Origin: JAEUQQ01 sp963697285
GTDB lineage: Bacteria > Acidobacteriota > Vicinamibacteria > Vicinamibacterales > JAFNAJ01
Direction: 5' to 3'
NCBI GenBank assembly: GCA_963697285.1
Contig: CAVONI010000011.1
Coordinates: forward strand, 1,426,001-1,490,000
DNA length: 64,000 nt
The notes under the pieces are model-generated. The model did not search any database. It was not told where the DNA came from and saw only the letters and a program-made list of their open reading frames with translations. Position 1 is the stretch's first letter. Every line of letters begins with the position of its first letter. The translations under genes and the position numbers were made by a program. Shown piece after piece: positions 44,283 to 52,906 of this stretch.

Positions 44283-46103
44283 GTGCCTCCGGATGCTCTC
44301 CCCCACGCCTCTGAAGCACGCGTGACACCTGCCCGTGACATGGGCGAGGTGCACGTGAGCGTCCCGCGTTGGGGAGAGTGGCGCATGAGCCTGGTGGTCG
44401 GGCTCGTCGCGTTCGTGGCGTATGCCAACACGCTCGCCAATGGCTTCGTCTTCGACGACATCCCGAACATCCTGCAGAACCCGTGGATCAAGTCCACGCA
44501 CTTCCTGCGGGAGATCTTCACGCACCACGTGGCCGGATTCGACCCGGGGCTGGCGACCAGTTACTACCGGCCGGCGATGCACCTGTTCTACCTGCTGACG
44601 TACCAGATCGTCGGCCTCGCGCCCTGGGGATTCCACCTGGTGAATGTCGTGCTGCACGCGGGGGCGTCGATCCTGGCGCTGTGGGTCGGCTCGCGAGCGT
44701 GGCGCGAGTTGGCGGGTGGCGCCCCCTCGGCTGACGCCGCTGCGCACGCCGGCCCACTGGTGGCGGCGCTCGTCTTCGCCCTCCACCCGGTTCACACCGA
44801 GGCCGTCGCGTGGCTGGCAGGAATCACGGACCTCTCGTTCGCACTGTTCTCGTTGCTGGCGTTCTACCTGTTCGCGACGGCGCGACGACCCTTCGATCAC
44901 CGGAACCTGTCGGCAGCCCTGGCGTTCCTCGCGGCGACGCTGTGCAAGGAACCTGCGGTCATGCTTCCCGTCGTGCTGCTGGGCTACGAACTCCTGCGGC
45001 GCAGGACGGCGTCGCCCCGGCGGTGGAACGACATCCTGGCCAGACTCCTTCCGTTCGTGGTGGCCGGCGCGCTCTACATGGCGTTGCGACTGAGTGCGCT
45101 GGGAGGGTTCGCGCCGAACCTCGCCCACCGTGAACTTGGCGCTGGCGCGACGCTCGCCAACGGCGTCGTGCTGTTCGCCTCGTACTGCTGGACACTGATC
45201 TGGCCGGTCGGCCTGAACGTCCTGCACACGTTCGTGCCACTGCGGTCACCGCTGGCACCAACCCTCCTGCTCTCGCTGGCCGCCGTCGTCGGCATGATCG
45301 CCGCCTCGCTGTGGTGGCGACGCCGGCCCATGGTGCTGCTGGGCATGCTCGTGGTGGTTGTGCCGTTGCTGCCCACCCTCTACATTCCAGCCCTTGGAGA
45401 GGGCGTGTTCGCCGAGCGTTATCTCTACCTGCCGGTCTTCGGGTTCGGCCTTCTCGTGGCGCAACTTGTCACCGCGGTCGCGCGTCGGCCGGGCCACGCG
45501 GCCACCCTCTGCATCGTCGCGGCGACGCTCCTGCTCGCAGCGTACGGGGCGGCGACGATCAGCCGGAATCGGGTCTGGCGTGACGACCTCACGCTGTGGA
45601 CCGACACCGCCGCCAAGTCGCCGGGCAGCGCTGCTGCCCAGGAGTACCTGGGCTTCGCCTTGTACTCCAGGGGCCGGCTCGACGAAGCAGTCGCCAGCTA
45701 CCAGAGGGCCCTGCGCCTGGACTCGCGCCGGGCCGACTCGCATCTGAACCTTGGGGTCGCCTACGCATTGTTGGGGCGACAGGCCGACGCTGTCGGTGCG
45801 TACGAGGCCGCCCTGCGCCTGCGCCCGAATTCTGCCGAGGCCCGCACGAGCCTTGGCCTGGCGCTGGTCAACCTGGGACAGGTCGATCGGGGCCTCGAGG
45901 AACTGCAGGCCGCGTTGGCCCTGAACCCCGCGCTCCCGGCCGCGCACAACAACCTTGGTGTCGCGCTCACTCGCCAGGGACGGATCGGCGAGGCGGTGCA
46001 GGCGTTCGCGCAAGCCGCGGCGCTCGATCCTGCCGACCCGATGTTTCGCGACAACCTTGCCAGGGCGCGCGCGCTCGTGGACGCGCCTGGCCAGGCGCGG
46101 TGA
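44283..46103 (+). CDS. TMTC-like membrane glycosyltransferase with TPR repeats, copy 2
   Basis: The 606-residue protein is a diverged paralog of the gene upstream. It has the same GT-C layout, with GFVFDDIPNI in the first loop, LHPVHTEAVAWLAGITDLSF in the second periplasmic region and FAERYLYLPVFG near the end of the membrane domain. Four TPR repeats follow (DSHLNLGVAYALLGRQADAV, AAHNNLGVALTRQGRIGEAV). The GTG at 44283 is six bases after the previous stop; an in-frame ATG at 44340 is a good alternative and gives a shorter cytoplasmic tail. Two adjacent copies suggest different acceptors or a heterodimer. It ends 158 bases before the second OmcS-like gene. Confidence 0.82.
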   Translation: MPPDALPHASEARVTPARDMGEVHVSVPRWGEWRMSLVVGLVAFVAYANTLANGFVFDDIPNILQNPWIKSTHFLREIFTHHVAGFDPGLATSYYRPAMHLFYLLTYQIVGLAPWGFHLVNVVLHAGASILALWVGSRAWRELAGGAPSADAAAHAGPLVAALVFALHPVHTEAVAWLAGITDLSFALFSLLAFYLFATARRPFDHRNLSAALAFLAATLCKEPAVMLPVVLLGYELLRRRTASPRRWNDILARLLPFVVAGALYMALRLSALGGFAPNLAHRELGAGATLANGVVLFASYCWTLIWPVGLNVLHTFVPLRSPLAPTLLLSLAAVVGMIAASLWWRRRPMVLLGMLVVVVPLLPTLYIPALGEGVFAERYLYLPVFGFGLLVAQLVTAVARRPGHAATLCIVAATLLLAAYGAATISRNRVWRDDLTLWTDTAAKSPGSAAAQEYLGFALYSRGRLDEAVASYQRALRLDSRRADSHLNLGVAYALLGRQADAVGAYEAALRLRPNSAEARTSLGLALVNLGQVDRGLEELQAALALNPALPAAHNNLGVALTRQGRIGEAVQAFAQAAALDPADPMFRDNLARARALVDAPGQAR

Positions 46104-46261
46104 CGCCCCCTGCCCCACTGAACAGCCCGACCAGGCAGGAGTCCACCTCAAGTCCCTTGTCACGCTGTCGATTGTCTTCGTGACGCTGCGGTCACGCTGG
46201 ATCACCTGCGCCGGGCAGGCGATCCGGTGACGAGACCGCCAGGCGACTCGCGGAGAATGAC

Positions 46262-47506
46262 ATGAAGGCAGCCGGGATGGTCGGACCTGCACTGCTGGTG
46301 GCCCTGATGACGTTCGGTGTCACCGGGACGTCGGCATTCCACTCAGGGGGCACGGGGGAGTGCACGGGCTGTCACAGCATGCACGCGGCAAGTGCGTCGG
46401 GGAATCGGCTCCTGAAGCAATCCGACCCGAGTTCGGTCTGCCTGAGTTGCCACCTGGATGCGAATGCGACGGGGCCGAACGCGTATCGCGTGGCGACACC
46501 GGAATCGAGAATGCCTGCCGGCGTCGCGCCGCTGCAGAGGACCCCTGGCGGAGACTTCGGCTGGGTGAAGAAGAACTACGCCTACGCCGCGGAGGGCGGC
46601 GCGACCCAGGAGAACGGCTCCAGCCACGGCCACAACATCATCGCCGCCGATTTCGGGTTCGTCGCGGACCCGTCGAACGCGACGGCTCCCGGGGGCACCT
46701 TCAACGCTGCCGACCTCGGTTGCACCTCGTGCCACGATCCGCACGGGAGCTATCGCCGGCTCGCCGACGGGTCGATGGCCACGACCGGTGCGCCGATCGC
46801 CGCGTCTGGCTCGTACGATACGAGTCCTGCCCCACAAGCGGGCATGGCAGTGGGTGCGTATCGCCTGCTCGCGGGAACCGGGTACACGAGAAGCGGCGTG
46901 ACATTCAACGGCGTGCCGGTGGCGCTTGCCCCAGAGACGTACAACCGGAGCGAAACGACGACCCAGACGCGCGTCGCCTACGGCCACGCCACGGGAAGCG
47001 GCCGCGACACGTGGTCGAACTGGTGCGCGACCTGCCATCCGCAATCGTTGTCGTCCGGGCACGCGGCCGACGTGGCACTCGACTCGACGCTCCGCACGAA
47101 CTACGCGACCTACGTGAAATCGGGCGACATGACGGGCACCCTCGCGTCCTCGTACCAGTCACTCGTCCCCTTCGTCGAGGATCTGTCCGACTACAGCGTG
47201 CTCGCGTCGCATGCACGCAACGACGACGGCGCGCTCGGCGGCCCGCAGAGCGGTGACCTCGTGAGCTGCCTCACGTGTCACCGTGCCCACGCGAGCGGCT
47301 GGGAATACATGATGCGGTGGAACAACAAGGCGACGTTTCTCACCTACAACGGTGCCTGGCCCGGCACCGACACGACGCCGGGCGAGCCGCAGTACGCGCG
47401 AGGACGCACATCCGCCGAGACGCGGGCGGCGTACTACGACCGTCCAGTGAGTGCGTTCGCCACCTACCAGCGCACCCTCTGCAACAAGTGCCATGCACGC
47501 GACTGA
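46262..47506 (+). CDS. omcS: OmcS-like hexaheme c-type cytochrome, second copy
   Basis: The 414-residue preprotein has a signal peptide (1-25), the mature start FHSGG and CTGCHSMH, and six CXXCH motifs at residues 34, 60, 154, 255, 336 and 407. It shares with the first copy and with Geobacter OmcS the phrases GPNAYRVAT, LQRTPGGDFGWVKKNY, APGGTF, TYNRSETTTQTR, CLTCHRAHASG and the ending CNKCHARD. Its signal peptide and heme-to-heme loops differ from copy 1, and its 158-base upstream region has neither a GEMM-I riboswitch nor a sigma-54 element. It may form mixed or alternative filaments. GGAGAA precedes the ATG at 46262. A convergent lipoprotein gene ends seven bases after its stop. Confidence 0.92.
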   Translation: MKAAGMVGPALLVALMTFGVTGTSAFHSGGTGECTGCHSMHAASASGNRLLKQSDPSSVCLSCHLDANATGPNAYRVATPESRMPAGVAPLQRTPGGDFGWVKKNYAYAAEGGATQENGSSHGHNIIAADFGFVADPSNATAPGGTFNAADLGCTSCHDPHGSYRRLADGSMATTGAPIAASGSYDTSPAPQAGMAVGAYRLLAGTGYTRSGVTFNGVPVALAPETYNRSETTTQTRVAYGHATGSGRDTWSNWCATCHPQSLSSGHAADVALDSTLRTNYATYVKSGDMTGTLASSYQSLVPFVEDLSDYSVLASHARNDDGALGGPQSGDLVSCLTCHRAHASGWEYMMRWNNKATFLTYNGAWPGTDTTPGEPQYARGRTSAETRAAYYDRPVSAFATYQRTLCNKCHARD

Positions 47507-47512
47507 ACGCCG

Positions 47513-48523
47513 CTACTTCGAGACCTTTGCATCCTCGATGATGACGGGATAGGCGTAGCCCGCACCGAAATCCTTGTTGAGGTGCACGACACCCCGGACC
47601 AGGACGACATCACCGACCGCCGCGGAATCTGCGGTCGTCACGGTCATGTCGTGATCCTGCGTCGCGGGTGAGCCGGATCCGTCGCGCAGGTGCATCCAGT
47701 TCTTGCCCATGATGTTGCGGCTGAACTTCACCACCCGGGCTCGCACGAGCACCACGGCGTCCTTCAGCCCTTCGCGCCCTGCGTAGATCTCGGCGACCGT
47801 CTTCCCCTCCGCCCCTTCGGCTTTCGCCACGGAGATCGGCGTCGAATCGGCGGGCGCAGACACGGGCGGATGCGGCGGCATGCCCGGCGGCATTCCAGGC
47901 GGCATCTGCGGCATCGACCCGGCCTGCGCGGGCTGCTCGGCCTGCCCCATCCGCGCCAGGGCCTCGGCCATCTTCGGAGGCACGTTCGATGGCATGCCCT
48001 GCTCAGCGCCCGGTTTCAGCTTCGGCGCTGCGGCCTGACCAGCGGCGGGCAGCGCCCCCGCGGCACCACGCCCGGCCTGCACCGCGGGCGCCTTCGCCTC
48101 CACGGAACCTTCCAGAGCGCCGAAGACGATGCGGTCGAACTTCCTGTTGAGGGAGGCGCTCTGGAACCCGTCCATGGTGATGGCATTGACGACCGTCACC
48201 TCGGCACCGGTCTTGACGTCGGCCTTGCCCACGGCGGCCCAGGTCTCACCCGCGGAGGTGGCAAGCCGCAGGTACATGCCGCTGGGGAGGTCGATGCGCT
48301 CGACGATCTTCCCCTTCACGGTCCGCTTCTCTGGTTCCGGTGTCACTCGTGGTCCCATGGGCTGAACGACGCCGGCGTGCGGATCCGCTGCTGTCGGGGT
48401 CACTGCCGGCACGTCCGGGCCGGCAGACGTCGGCGCGGGCGCTTGGGGCGCCTTCTCGGCAGGGCTGCTTCCTTTGCACCCGACCAGCGTCATCACGAGG
48501 AGGAGTGCGACGGCAATGCGCAT
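47513..48523 (-). CDS. Lipoprotein with two NrfJ-like OB-fold domains
   Basis: The 336-residue product begins with a lipoprotein signal (MRIAVALLLVMTLVGCKGS, lipobox LVGC). Two OB-fold-type domains flank a Met/Pro-rich linker (PQMPPGMPPGMPPHPP, residues about 200-225). The first has KGKIVERIDLPSGMYLRL and FQSASLNRKFDRIVF; the second has NIMGKNWMHLRDGSG and GDVVLVRGVV. Both patterns are seen in NrfJ-like proteins often found beside multiheme cytochrome genes. The role is not established. It is convergent with the second OmcS-like gene, six bases apart. The ATG at 48523 begins the signal peptide; the longer frame to 48604 adds unrelated residues. Confidence 0.75.
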   Translation of the reverse strand: MRIAVALLLVMTLVGCKGSSPAEKAPQAPAPTSAGPDVPAVTPTAADPHAGVVQPMGPRVTPEPEKRTVKGKIVERIDLPSGMYLRLATSAGETWAAVGKADVKTGAEVTVVNAITMDGFQSASLNRKFDRIVFGALEGSVEAKAPAVQAGRGAAGALPAAGQAAAPKLKPGAEQGMPSNVPPKMAEALARMGQAEQPAQAGSMPQMPPGMPPGMPPHPPVSAPADSTPISVAKAEGAEGKTVAEIYAGREGLKDAVVLVRARVVKFSRNIMGKNWMHLRDGSGSPATQDHDMTVTTADSAAVGDVVLVRGVVHLNKDFGAGYAYPVIIEDAKVSK

Positions 48524-48615
48524 GACAGGGATCTCCGATGGACGGTGGCACGGCGGATCGGCGCGCCTGGATGAGAACGGCGAAGAGGACTGCGGAACGG
48601 GCACGCCCGCGCGAC

Positions 48616-50283
48616 CTATGGTGACAGGAATGCCCTGACTGCCGCCACCGCATCGTGCGCCGCCGCGATGGCGTTCTCGTACGCGGGCGCCCCCATCGTG
48701 TCAGTGTGACAGAAGTACAGCCCCGGCTGGGAGCGCGCGGCGGTCGCGAGCGTGCCGTCGGCCATCTGCCCGGGGCGCGTGACGATCATCGGGTGCCCCC
48801 AGCGGCACAGCCGCACGCCCTCGATGTCGGCCGCCTTCAAACCGTGCGGTCCGAAGCCGGCGAGCACTTCGCGCCGAACCTCGGCCTCGACATCTGCATA
48901 ACTGGCGCCGAACAGCTCCGGCCGACCGTCGGCATACGGATAGGGACGATAGACGGTGAGCACCGCGTGCGTCGCGTGGCGGCCAAGCACGAAGTCGGCA
49001 AGAATCGCGTCGGAGTAGACCTTGCGCGCCGACAACTCCTTCGTCGGCGTCGCGGTGACGTCGACGCCGTGCACACGCGTGAGCTCGTAGCCATTGCGGA
49101 TGGCCGCCGGCCGGAAGATTGCGTTGGCGTTCCTGCGGAGCAGCACGTTGGCGACAACATAGGCGCGGTAGTCGAGGCTGCCGATGGCCGTGCGCTGCGC
49201 CTCGGGCAACGACGGCACCAGCGTCGGCACGAGGAACAGCGGCGTCGCCATCACGATTGCACGTGCGGTGTACCGGTGGAGCGCCCCGTCTTCCCACGTG
49301 GTAACGAGGAAGACGTCACCGTCGCGTTCGACACGCAACGTCCACGCACCCGTCTTGATCGCGCGAGGGCTGTCACGGGTGATCCGCTCGGCGAGCCGCT
49401 TCGCGATGAACGCGTTCCCGCCCGGATACACGAGCGCGCCGCCGAACTCCGCCGCGAAGAAGTTGAGGCCATGATAGGCCGACGTCTCGCCGGCGCTCGT
49501 GCCGAACGCGCCCCAGCAGTAGTACTCGATGGCCTCCCGTCCGAGCCGAGAGATGGCGCCAACGGTGCGCCCGTAGACCTTGCGCTGCAGTGCCGCGTCT
49601 TTCAGGAACGCCGAGAACGAGACCCGGTCGAGCGCGTCGACGAGCGCCGTGTCGGTCGGCGGCACCGATGGATAGTTGTCGGAATCGAGCACGGCCTCGA
49701 AGAACGCGCGGTTGCGCGCGGTGTAGATCTCGGCCTCGGGCACGACGCGCCGGCTGCTGAACACGCAGTGGTTCGCGTCGCCGCTGAGGCGTCGTTGCAG
49801 CCGCCGATCGTTCCGCAGGTCGTCGTCCCGCCTCCGGAGGTCGAGTTCCTCGAGCAGCTCGAATCCCAGCTTCTCGCGCGGGTCCTCGCTGTCGGGATCG
49901 GGATCGAGGATGTAGGCCGCGCCGAGCGCGTACTCGATGCCGTTCCACGAGCCGCTCTTCGAGACGCCGCCGACCACGACGTCTCGCTCCAGCAGGAGCA
50001 CGTTCTGCGTCCGGAGCCGGTAGGTCGTGACGAGTCCCGAGATGCCGCCCCCGACGACGATGGTGTCGAATCGCTCGGGGTGAATCTGTGGCGTGCCCTT
50101 CGCCAGGACATCGTCCGGCTGCATCAGCAGCCGGTGCGCCATCTCGAAGTCGTCGCCGGTGAAGGCGGGCGCGTCCTGCATCGCCCAGGCCGACACGCCG
50201 TCGACCCAGGGCGTGAGGCCAAGGATGGCGAGGCCCGAGAGAACACGGCGCCGCGTCGGATCGTCGGGCATGAACTCGCGCAT
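48616..50283 (-). CDS. Tat-type FAD-dependent oxidoreductase (amine oxidase-like)
   Basis: The 555-residue protein has a twin-arginine-like signal (DDPTRRRVLSGLAILGL) and a Rossmann FAD-binding motif near residue 75, DTIVVGGGISGLVTTYRL followed by LLERD. The rest has the two-domain flavin amine oxidase/protoporphyrinogen oxidase look, with a C-terminal PGLYFCHTDTMGAPAYENAI near the FAD ribityl contact. The signal suggests export of the folded flavoprotein to the periplasm. The ATG at 50283 follows GGAG at good spacing; an in-frame GTG at 50307 was rejected. The substrate is unknown. It is a single gene on the minus strand between the cytochrome island and the copper genes. Confidence 0.82.
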   Translation of the reverse strand: MREFMPDDPTRRRVLSGLAILGLTPWVDGVSAWAMQDAPAFTGDDFEMAHRLLMQPDDVLAKGTPQIHPERFDTIVVGGGISGLVTTYRLRTQNVLLLERDVVVGGVSKSGSWNGIEYALGAAYILDPDPDSEDPREKLGFELLEELDLRRRDDDLRNDRRLQRRLSGDANHCVFSSRRVVPEAEIYTARNRAFFEAVLDSDNYPSVPPTDTALVDALDRVSFSAFLKDAALQRKVYGRTVGAISRLGREAIEYYCWGAFGTSAGETSAYHGLNFFAAEFGGALVYPGGNAFIAKRLAERITRDSPRAIKTGAWTLRVERDGDVFLVTTWEDGALHRYTARAIVMATPLFLVPTLVPSLPEAQRTAIGSLDYRAYVVANVLLRRNANAIFRPAAIRNGYELTRVHGVDVTATPTKELSARKVYSDAILADFVLGRHATHAVLTVYRPYPYADGRPELFGASYADVEAEVRREVLAGFGPHGLKAADIEGVRLCRWGHPMIVTRPGQMADGTLATAARSQPGLYFCHTDTMGAPAYENAIAAAHDAVAAVRAFLSP

Positions 50284-50343
50284 GAGGAAGGCTCCTTCTG
50301 TCGGCACGTCAGACGCGACGCGCGGGCATCATGATGCCCTCTC

Positions 50344-50502
50344 TCACGTCACTTTCACCAGCAACTCTGCCGTGTCGCCCCCGTCGAACACCCGGTTGAG
50401 CGTCTCGGGTGCGTGCTCGATGCCGTCCACGACGTCGACACGGTACTCGAGGCGGCCTTCCAGGTCGCGGCGCGCAACCGTCGTGGTGACCTCCTTCGCC
50501 AT
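50344..50502 (-). pseudogene. C-terminal remnant of a zinc-free NADP-dependent alcohol dehydrogenase-like gene
   Basis: The last 52 codons of this frame (ATG at 50502) read LEGRLEYRVDVVDGIEHAPETLNRVF and then GDTAELLVKVT. This is the conserved end of MDR-family NADP-dependent oxidoreductases (typical form: GKIKYREDIVEGLENAPEAF, then GKLVVRV). The preceding 280 residues of such an enzyme are absent. The upstream part of the longer frame (to 50634) overlaps the multicopper oxidase start and is not coding. I read this as a deletion remnant, although a small expressed peptide is possible. Confidence 0.55.
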
Positions 50503-50550
50503 CCTGTATCTTGTCTTCGCCCGTCTTATCCCTCCGGAGAGTCCCGCATC

Positions 50551-51972
50551 ATGCCCGCGCCGATTGACCGTCGTGCCTTCCTCACCCGCTCCCTCGGCGC
50601 CGTCGGCGCCGCAGCGGTTGCCGTGCGCGCACATGCGCAGTTCCCGGATGATCCCGCGGTCAGGTCATACACCCTGACCGCCACGGCGGCGACTGTGTTC
50701 ACCGGAGACGGACAGGCATGGCCCACGTGGACCTACAACCGACAGGTTCCCGGCCCCGACCTGCGCGTCAGAGAAGGAGAACGGCTTCGCGTCACCCTCG
50801 AGAACGAGCTGCCCGAGCCCACCACCATCCACTGGCACGGCATCCCCCTGCCGAATCCCATGGACGGCGTCCCAGACGTGACGCAGCCGGCGGTGATGCC
50901 AGGCGAACGTTTCGTGTACGAGTTCCTGGCGACGACGCCCGGCACCTACTTCTATCACTCGCACGTCGGCCTGCAACTGGATCGTGGCCTCGTGGGGGCG
51001 CTCGTCGTCGAACCGCGCACCGAGACGATCGCGGTGGACCGCGAGCAGACGCTCGTGCTCGACGACTGGCTGACGATCACGCCGGAAGACGCCATGGCCG
51101 CCATGACCCCGTCGCCAGGCGGCGGCATGGGTATGGGCGGCGGCATGATGGGCGGGATGGCGAGCAGCGACCCGGCGTATGCCGGCTACCTGGCGAACGG
51201 CCGGATCACGGGCGGTGCGGCGCCCATCGTCGTGCAGGCCGGTGAGCGGCTCCGGCTGCGGATCGTCAACGCATCCGCGGCGACGACCTTCCGCGTCGGG
51301 CTCACGGGCCACCGGCTGGTGGTCACCCACACCGACGGCCAGGAGGTGGAGCCGGTGACGGTCGACACGCTGATCATCGGGATGGGCGAGCGCTACGACG
51401 TCGTCATCGAGGCCACGAATCGCGGCGCATGGACGCTGATCGCTGGTCCGGCCGACAGCAGTGTGCCAGGCATCGTCGTGCCGGTCGTCTACGAAGGCGA
51501 GCGGGCGACTGCTGCCCAGCCGTTCGTGTGGCCGACGGCGCTGCGCAACGGGCGCACGCTGCAGTACGGCGACCTCAAAGGGCGCGGCCTCGGCCTGGAC
51601 CCCTCCACGCGAGCACGCACCCTGCCCATGACGTTGAGCGGCCCGATGATGGGCGGCACCTCGTGGACCATCAACGGCGAACCGTACGCCTCCGCATCAC
51701 CCATCGCCATCCACGCCGGCGAGCGCATCCGGTTGCAGTTCCGCAACGCCAGCATGGTGCGACATCCCATGCACCTGCACGGACACTTCTTCGAACTCGT
51801 CGATCCTGTGTCTGGGCGGCCGACCGGGTTGGTGAAGGACACCGTGCTCGTCGAGCCCATGGGCCAGGTCCACGTCGACTTCATGGCCGACAACCCTGGC
51901 CGATGGTTGATGCACTGTCACCACGCGTACCACATGGAAGCCGGGATGGCCCGGCTGATGGAGTACCGGTAG
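50551..51972 (+). CDS. Multicopper oxidase, periplasmic (Tat), CueO/CotA-like
   Basis: The 473-residue enzyme has a Tat signal (DRRAFLTRSLGAVGAAA). The copper motifs are complete: TTIHWHG, TYFYHSHVG, HPMHLHGHFF and HCHHAYHMEAGM (type 1 Cys and axial Met in the last). Between domains 1 and 2 is a Met/Gly-rich loop (GGGMGMGGGMMGGM, about residues 190-205), as in cuprous oxidases of the CueO type that bind Cu(I). It probably oxidises Cu(I) in the periplasm, in line with the neighbouring Met/His-rich protein and metal efflux operon. The ATG at 50551 follows GGAGAG. It is a single gene, divergent from the FAD enzyme. Confidence 0.93.
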   Translation: MPAPIDRRAFLTRSLGAVGAAAVAVRAHAQFPDDPAVRSYTLTATAATVFTGDGQAWPTWTYNRQVPGPDLRVREGERLRVTLENELPEPTTIHWHGIPLPNPMDGVPDVTQPAVMPGERFVYEFLATTPGTYFYHSHVGLQLDRGLVGALVVEPRTETIAVDREQTLVLDDWLTITPEDAMAAMTPSPGGGMGMGGGMMGGMASSDPAYAGYLANGRITGGAAPIVVQAGERLRLRIVNASAATTFRVGLTGHRLVVTHTDGQEVEPVTVDTLIIGMGERYDVVIEATNRGAWTLIAGPADSSVPGIVVPVVYEGERATAAQPFVWPTALRNGRTLQYGDLKGRGLGLDPSTRARTLPMTLSGPMMGGTSWTINGEPYASASPIAIHAGERIRLQFRNASMVRHPMHLHGHFFELVDPVSGRPTGLVKDTVLVEPMGQVHVDFMADNPGRWLMHCHHAYHMEAGMARLMEYR

Positions 51973-52033
51973 GCGCGCCGTCGCCAGAGCGAGGGCGTCG
52001 CAGCGCCCCCGGTCACGGGACACGCCTCCCAGG

Positions 52034-52627
52034 CTACTTCGGGGTCCCGGTTCCACCCATCTTGTGTGGCATCGTTCCTGACTGCATCATCGACATGCCT
52101 TCGCACTGGGTGATGATCGCCGTCACGTGCGTCGTGATCGACTTCGCGTCCGGCGCGGCGGCCTGCACGTCCTTCTCGAGCGCGGTGAGGTGCTCCTGGA
52201 TGGCCGCGTGATGTGCGTCCATCTGCTTCATCATGCCGGCCATCGACGATTTCATCTTCTCGTCCATGGTCTTCATGTGATCCAGATGGTGTACCTGCAT
52301 CTGCGCGAAGCTCCGCGTCATTTCTTCCACAGCCGCGCGTGCAAACACCGTGTCGACGGTGGTCGCCTCAGCCGTGCCGTCGCGCAGGGTCTTCGCGAAC
52401 GACAGCAGGCTGTCCTTGTACGCCGTCGCCAGCAGGTGGTGCGGCTCCGCTTTCATCGCCGCCATCTCCATCGTCGCGAGCGGATGCGGTTCCATCGTGG
52501 ATGGCAGTTGCTGGGTGGTCGGGGGCGTTGGCTTCCCAGCCGGCTGGCCGATGGCCGCGGCTGGGCTGGTGAGCAGGGCGATCGCGCCAATGGCTGGCAG
52601 CGTGACGAACCTCAACAGTCGCTTCAT
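52034..52627 (-). CDS. Secreted Met/His-rich protein, probable metal-responsive
   Basis: The 197-residue protein has a signal peptide (MKRLLRFVTLPAIGAIALL...AAAIG), a Pro-rich linker and a mostly helical body rich in Met and His, with clusters such as MEPHPLATMEMAAMKAEPHH, MQVHHLDHMKTMDEKM and MAGMMKQMDAHHAA. Such patterns bind copper or silver, but this is a general observation and no named family was recognised. It is convergent with the multicopper oxidase gene, 61 bases apart, which supports a shared copper-related role. The ATG at 52627 gives the signal peptide; the longer frame upstream to 52792 was rejected. Confidence 0.7.
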   Translation of the reverse strand: MKRLLRFVTLPAIGAIALLTSPAAAIGQPAGKPTPPTTQQLPSTMEPHPLATMEMAAMKAEPHHLLATAYKDSLLSFAKTLRDGTAEATTVDTVFARAAVEEMTRSFAQMQVHHLDHMKTMDEKMKSSMAGMMKQMDAHHAAIQEHLTALEKDVQAAAPDAKSITTHVTAIITQCEGMSMMQSGTMPHKMGGTGTPK

Positions 52628-52906
52628 GGTGTGTCCTCGCTTGCGAGTGTGACCGACGGTGGGGCAGGAACGCCTACCGTGACAGCAACAGCGACGGCGA
52701 TCTGTCCCGTTCTGCACACCTCGTTGCCGTCTCGAGGTTGGATTGCTGCTGCCTCCGCCCTCGTCGACCAGGACTGTGGCCCCACGCAGCACGTCGCATG
52801 GGTGGTGCGCTCACGATATCGGTTCCCACGATCGACACACAGACCGCACAACGAGGCTTGCCAAAATTGACCTCCGGTTCATGTTGGCCCTACACTCCTC
52901 GGCACC

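Noticed and set aside
43254..45227. Long minus-strand open frame (657 codons)
   Set aside because: It lies antisense to the two TMTC-like genes and has no recognisable domain; the plus-strand frames have membrane helices and TPRs.
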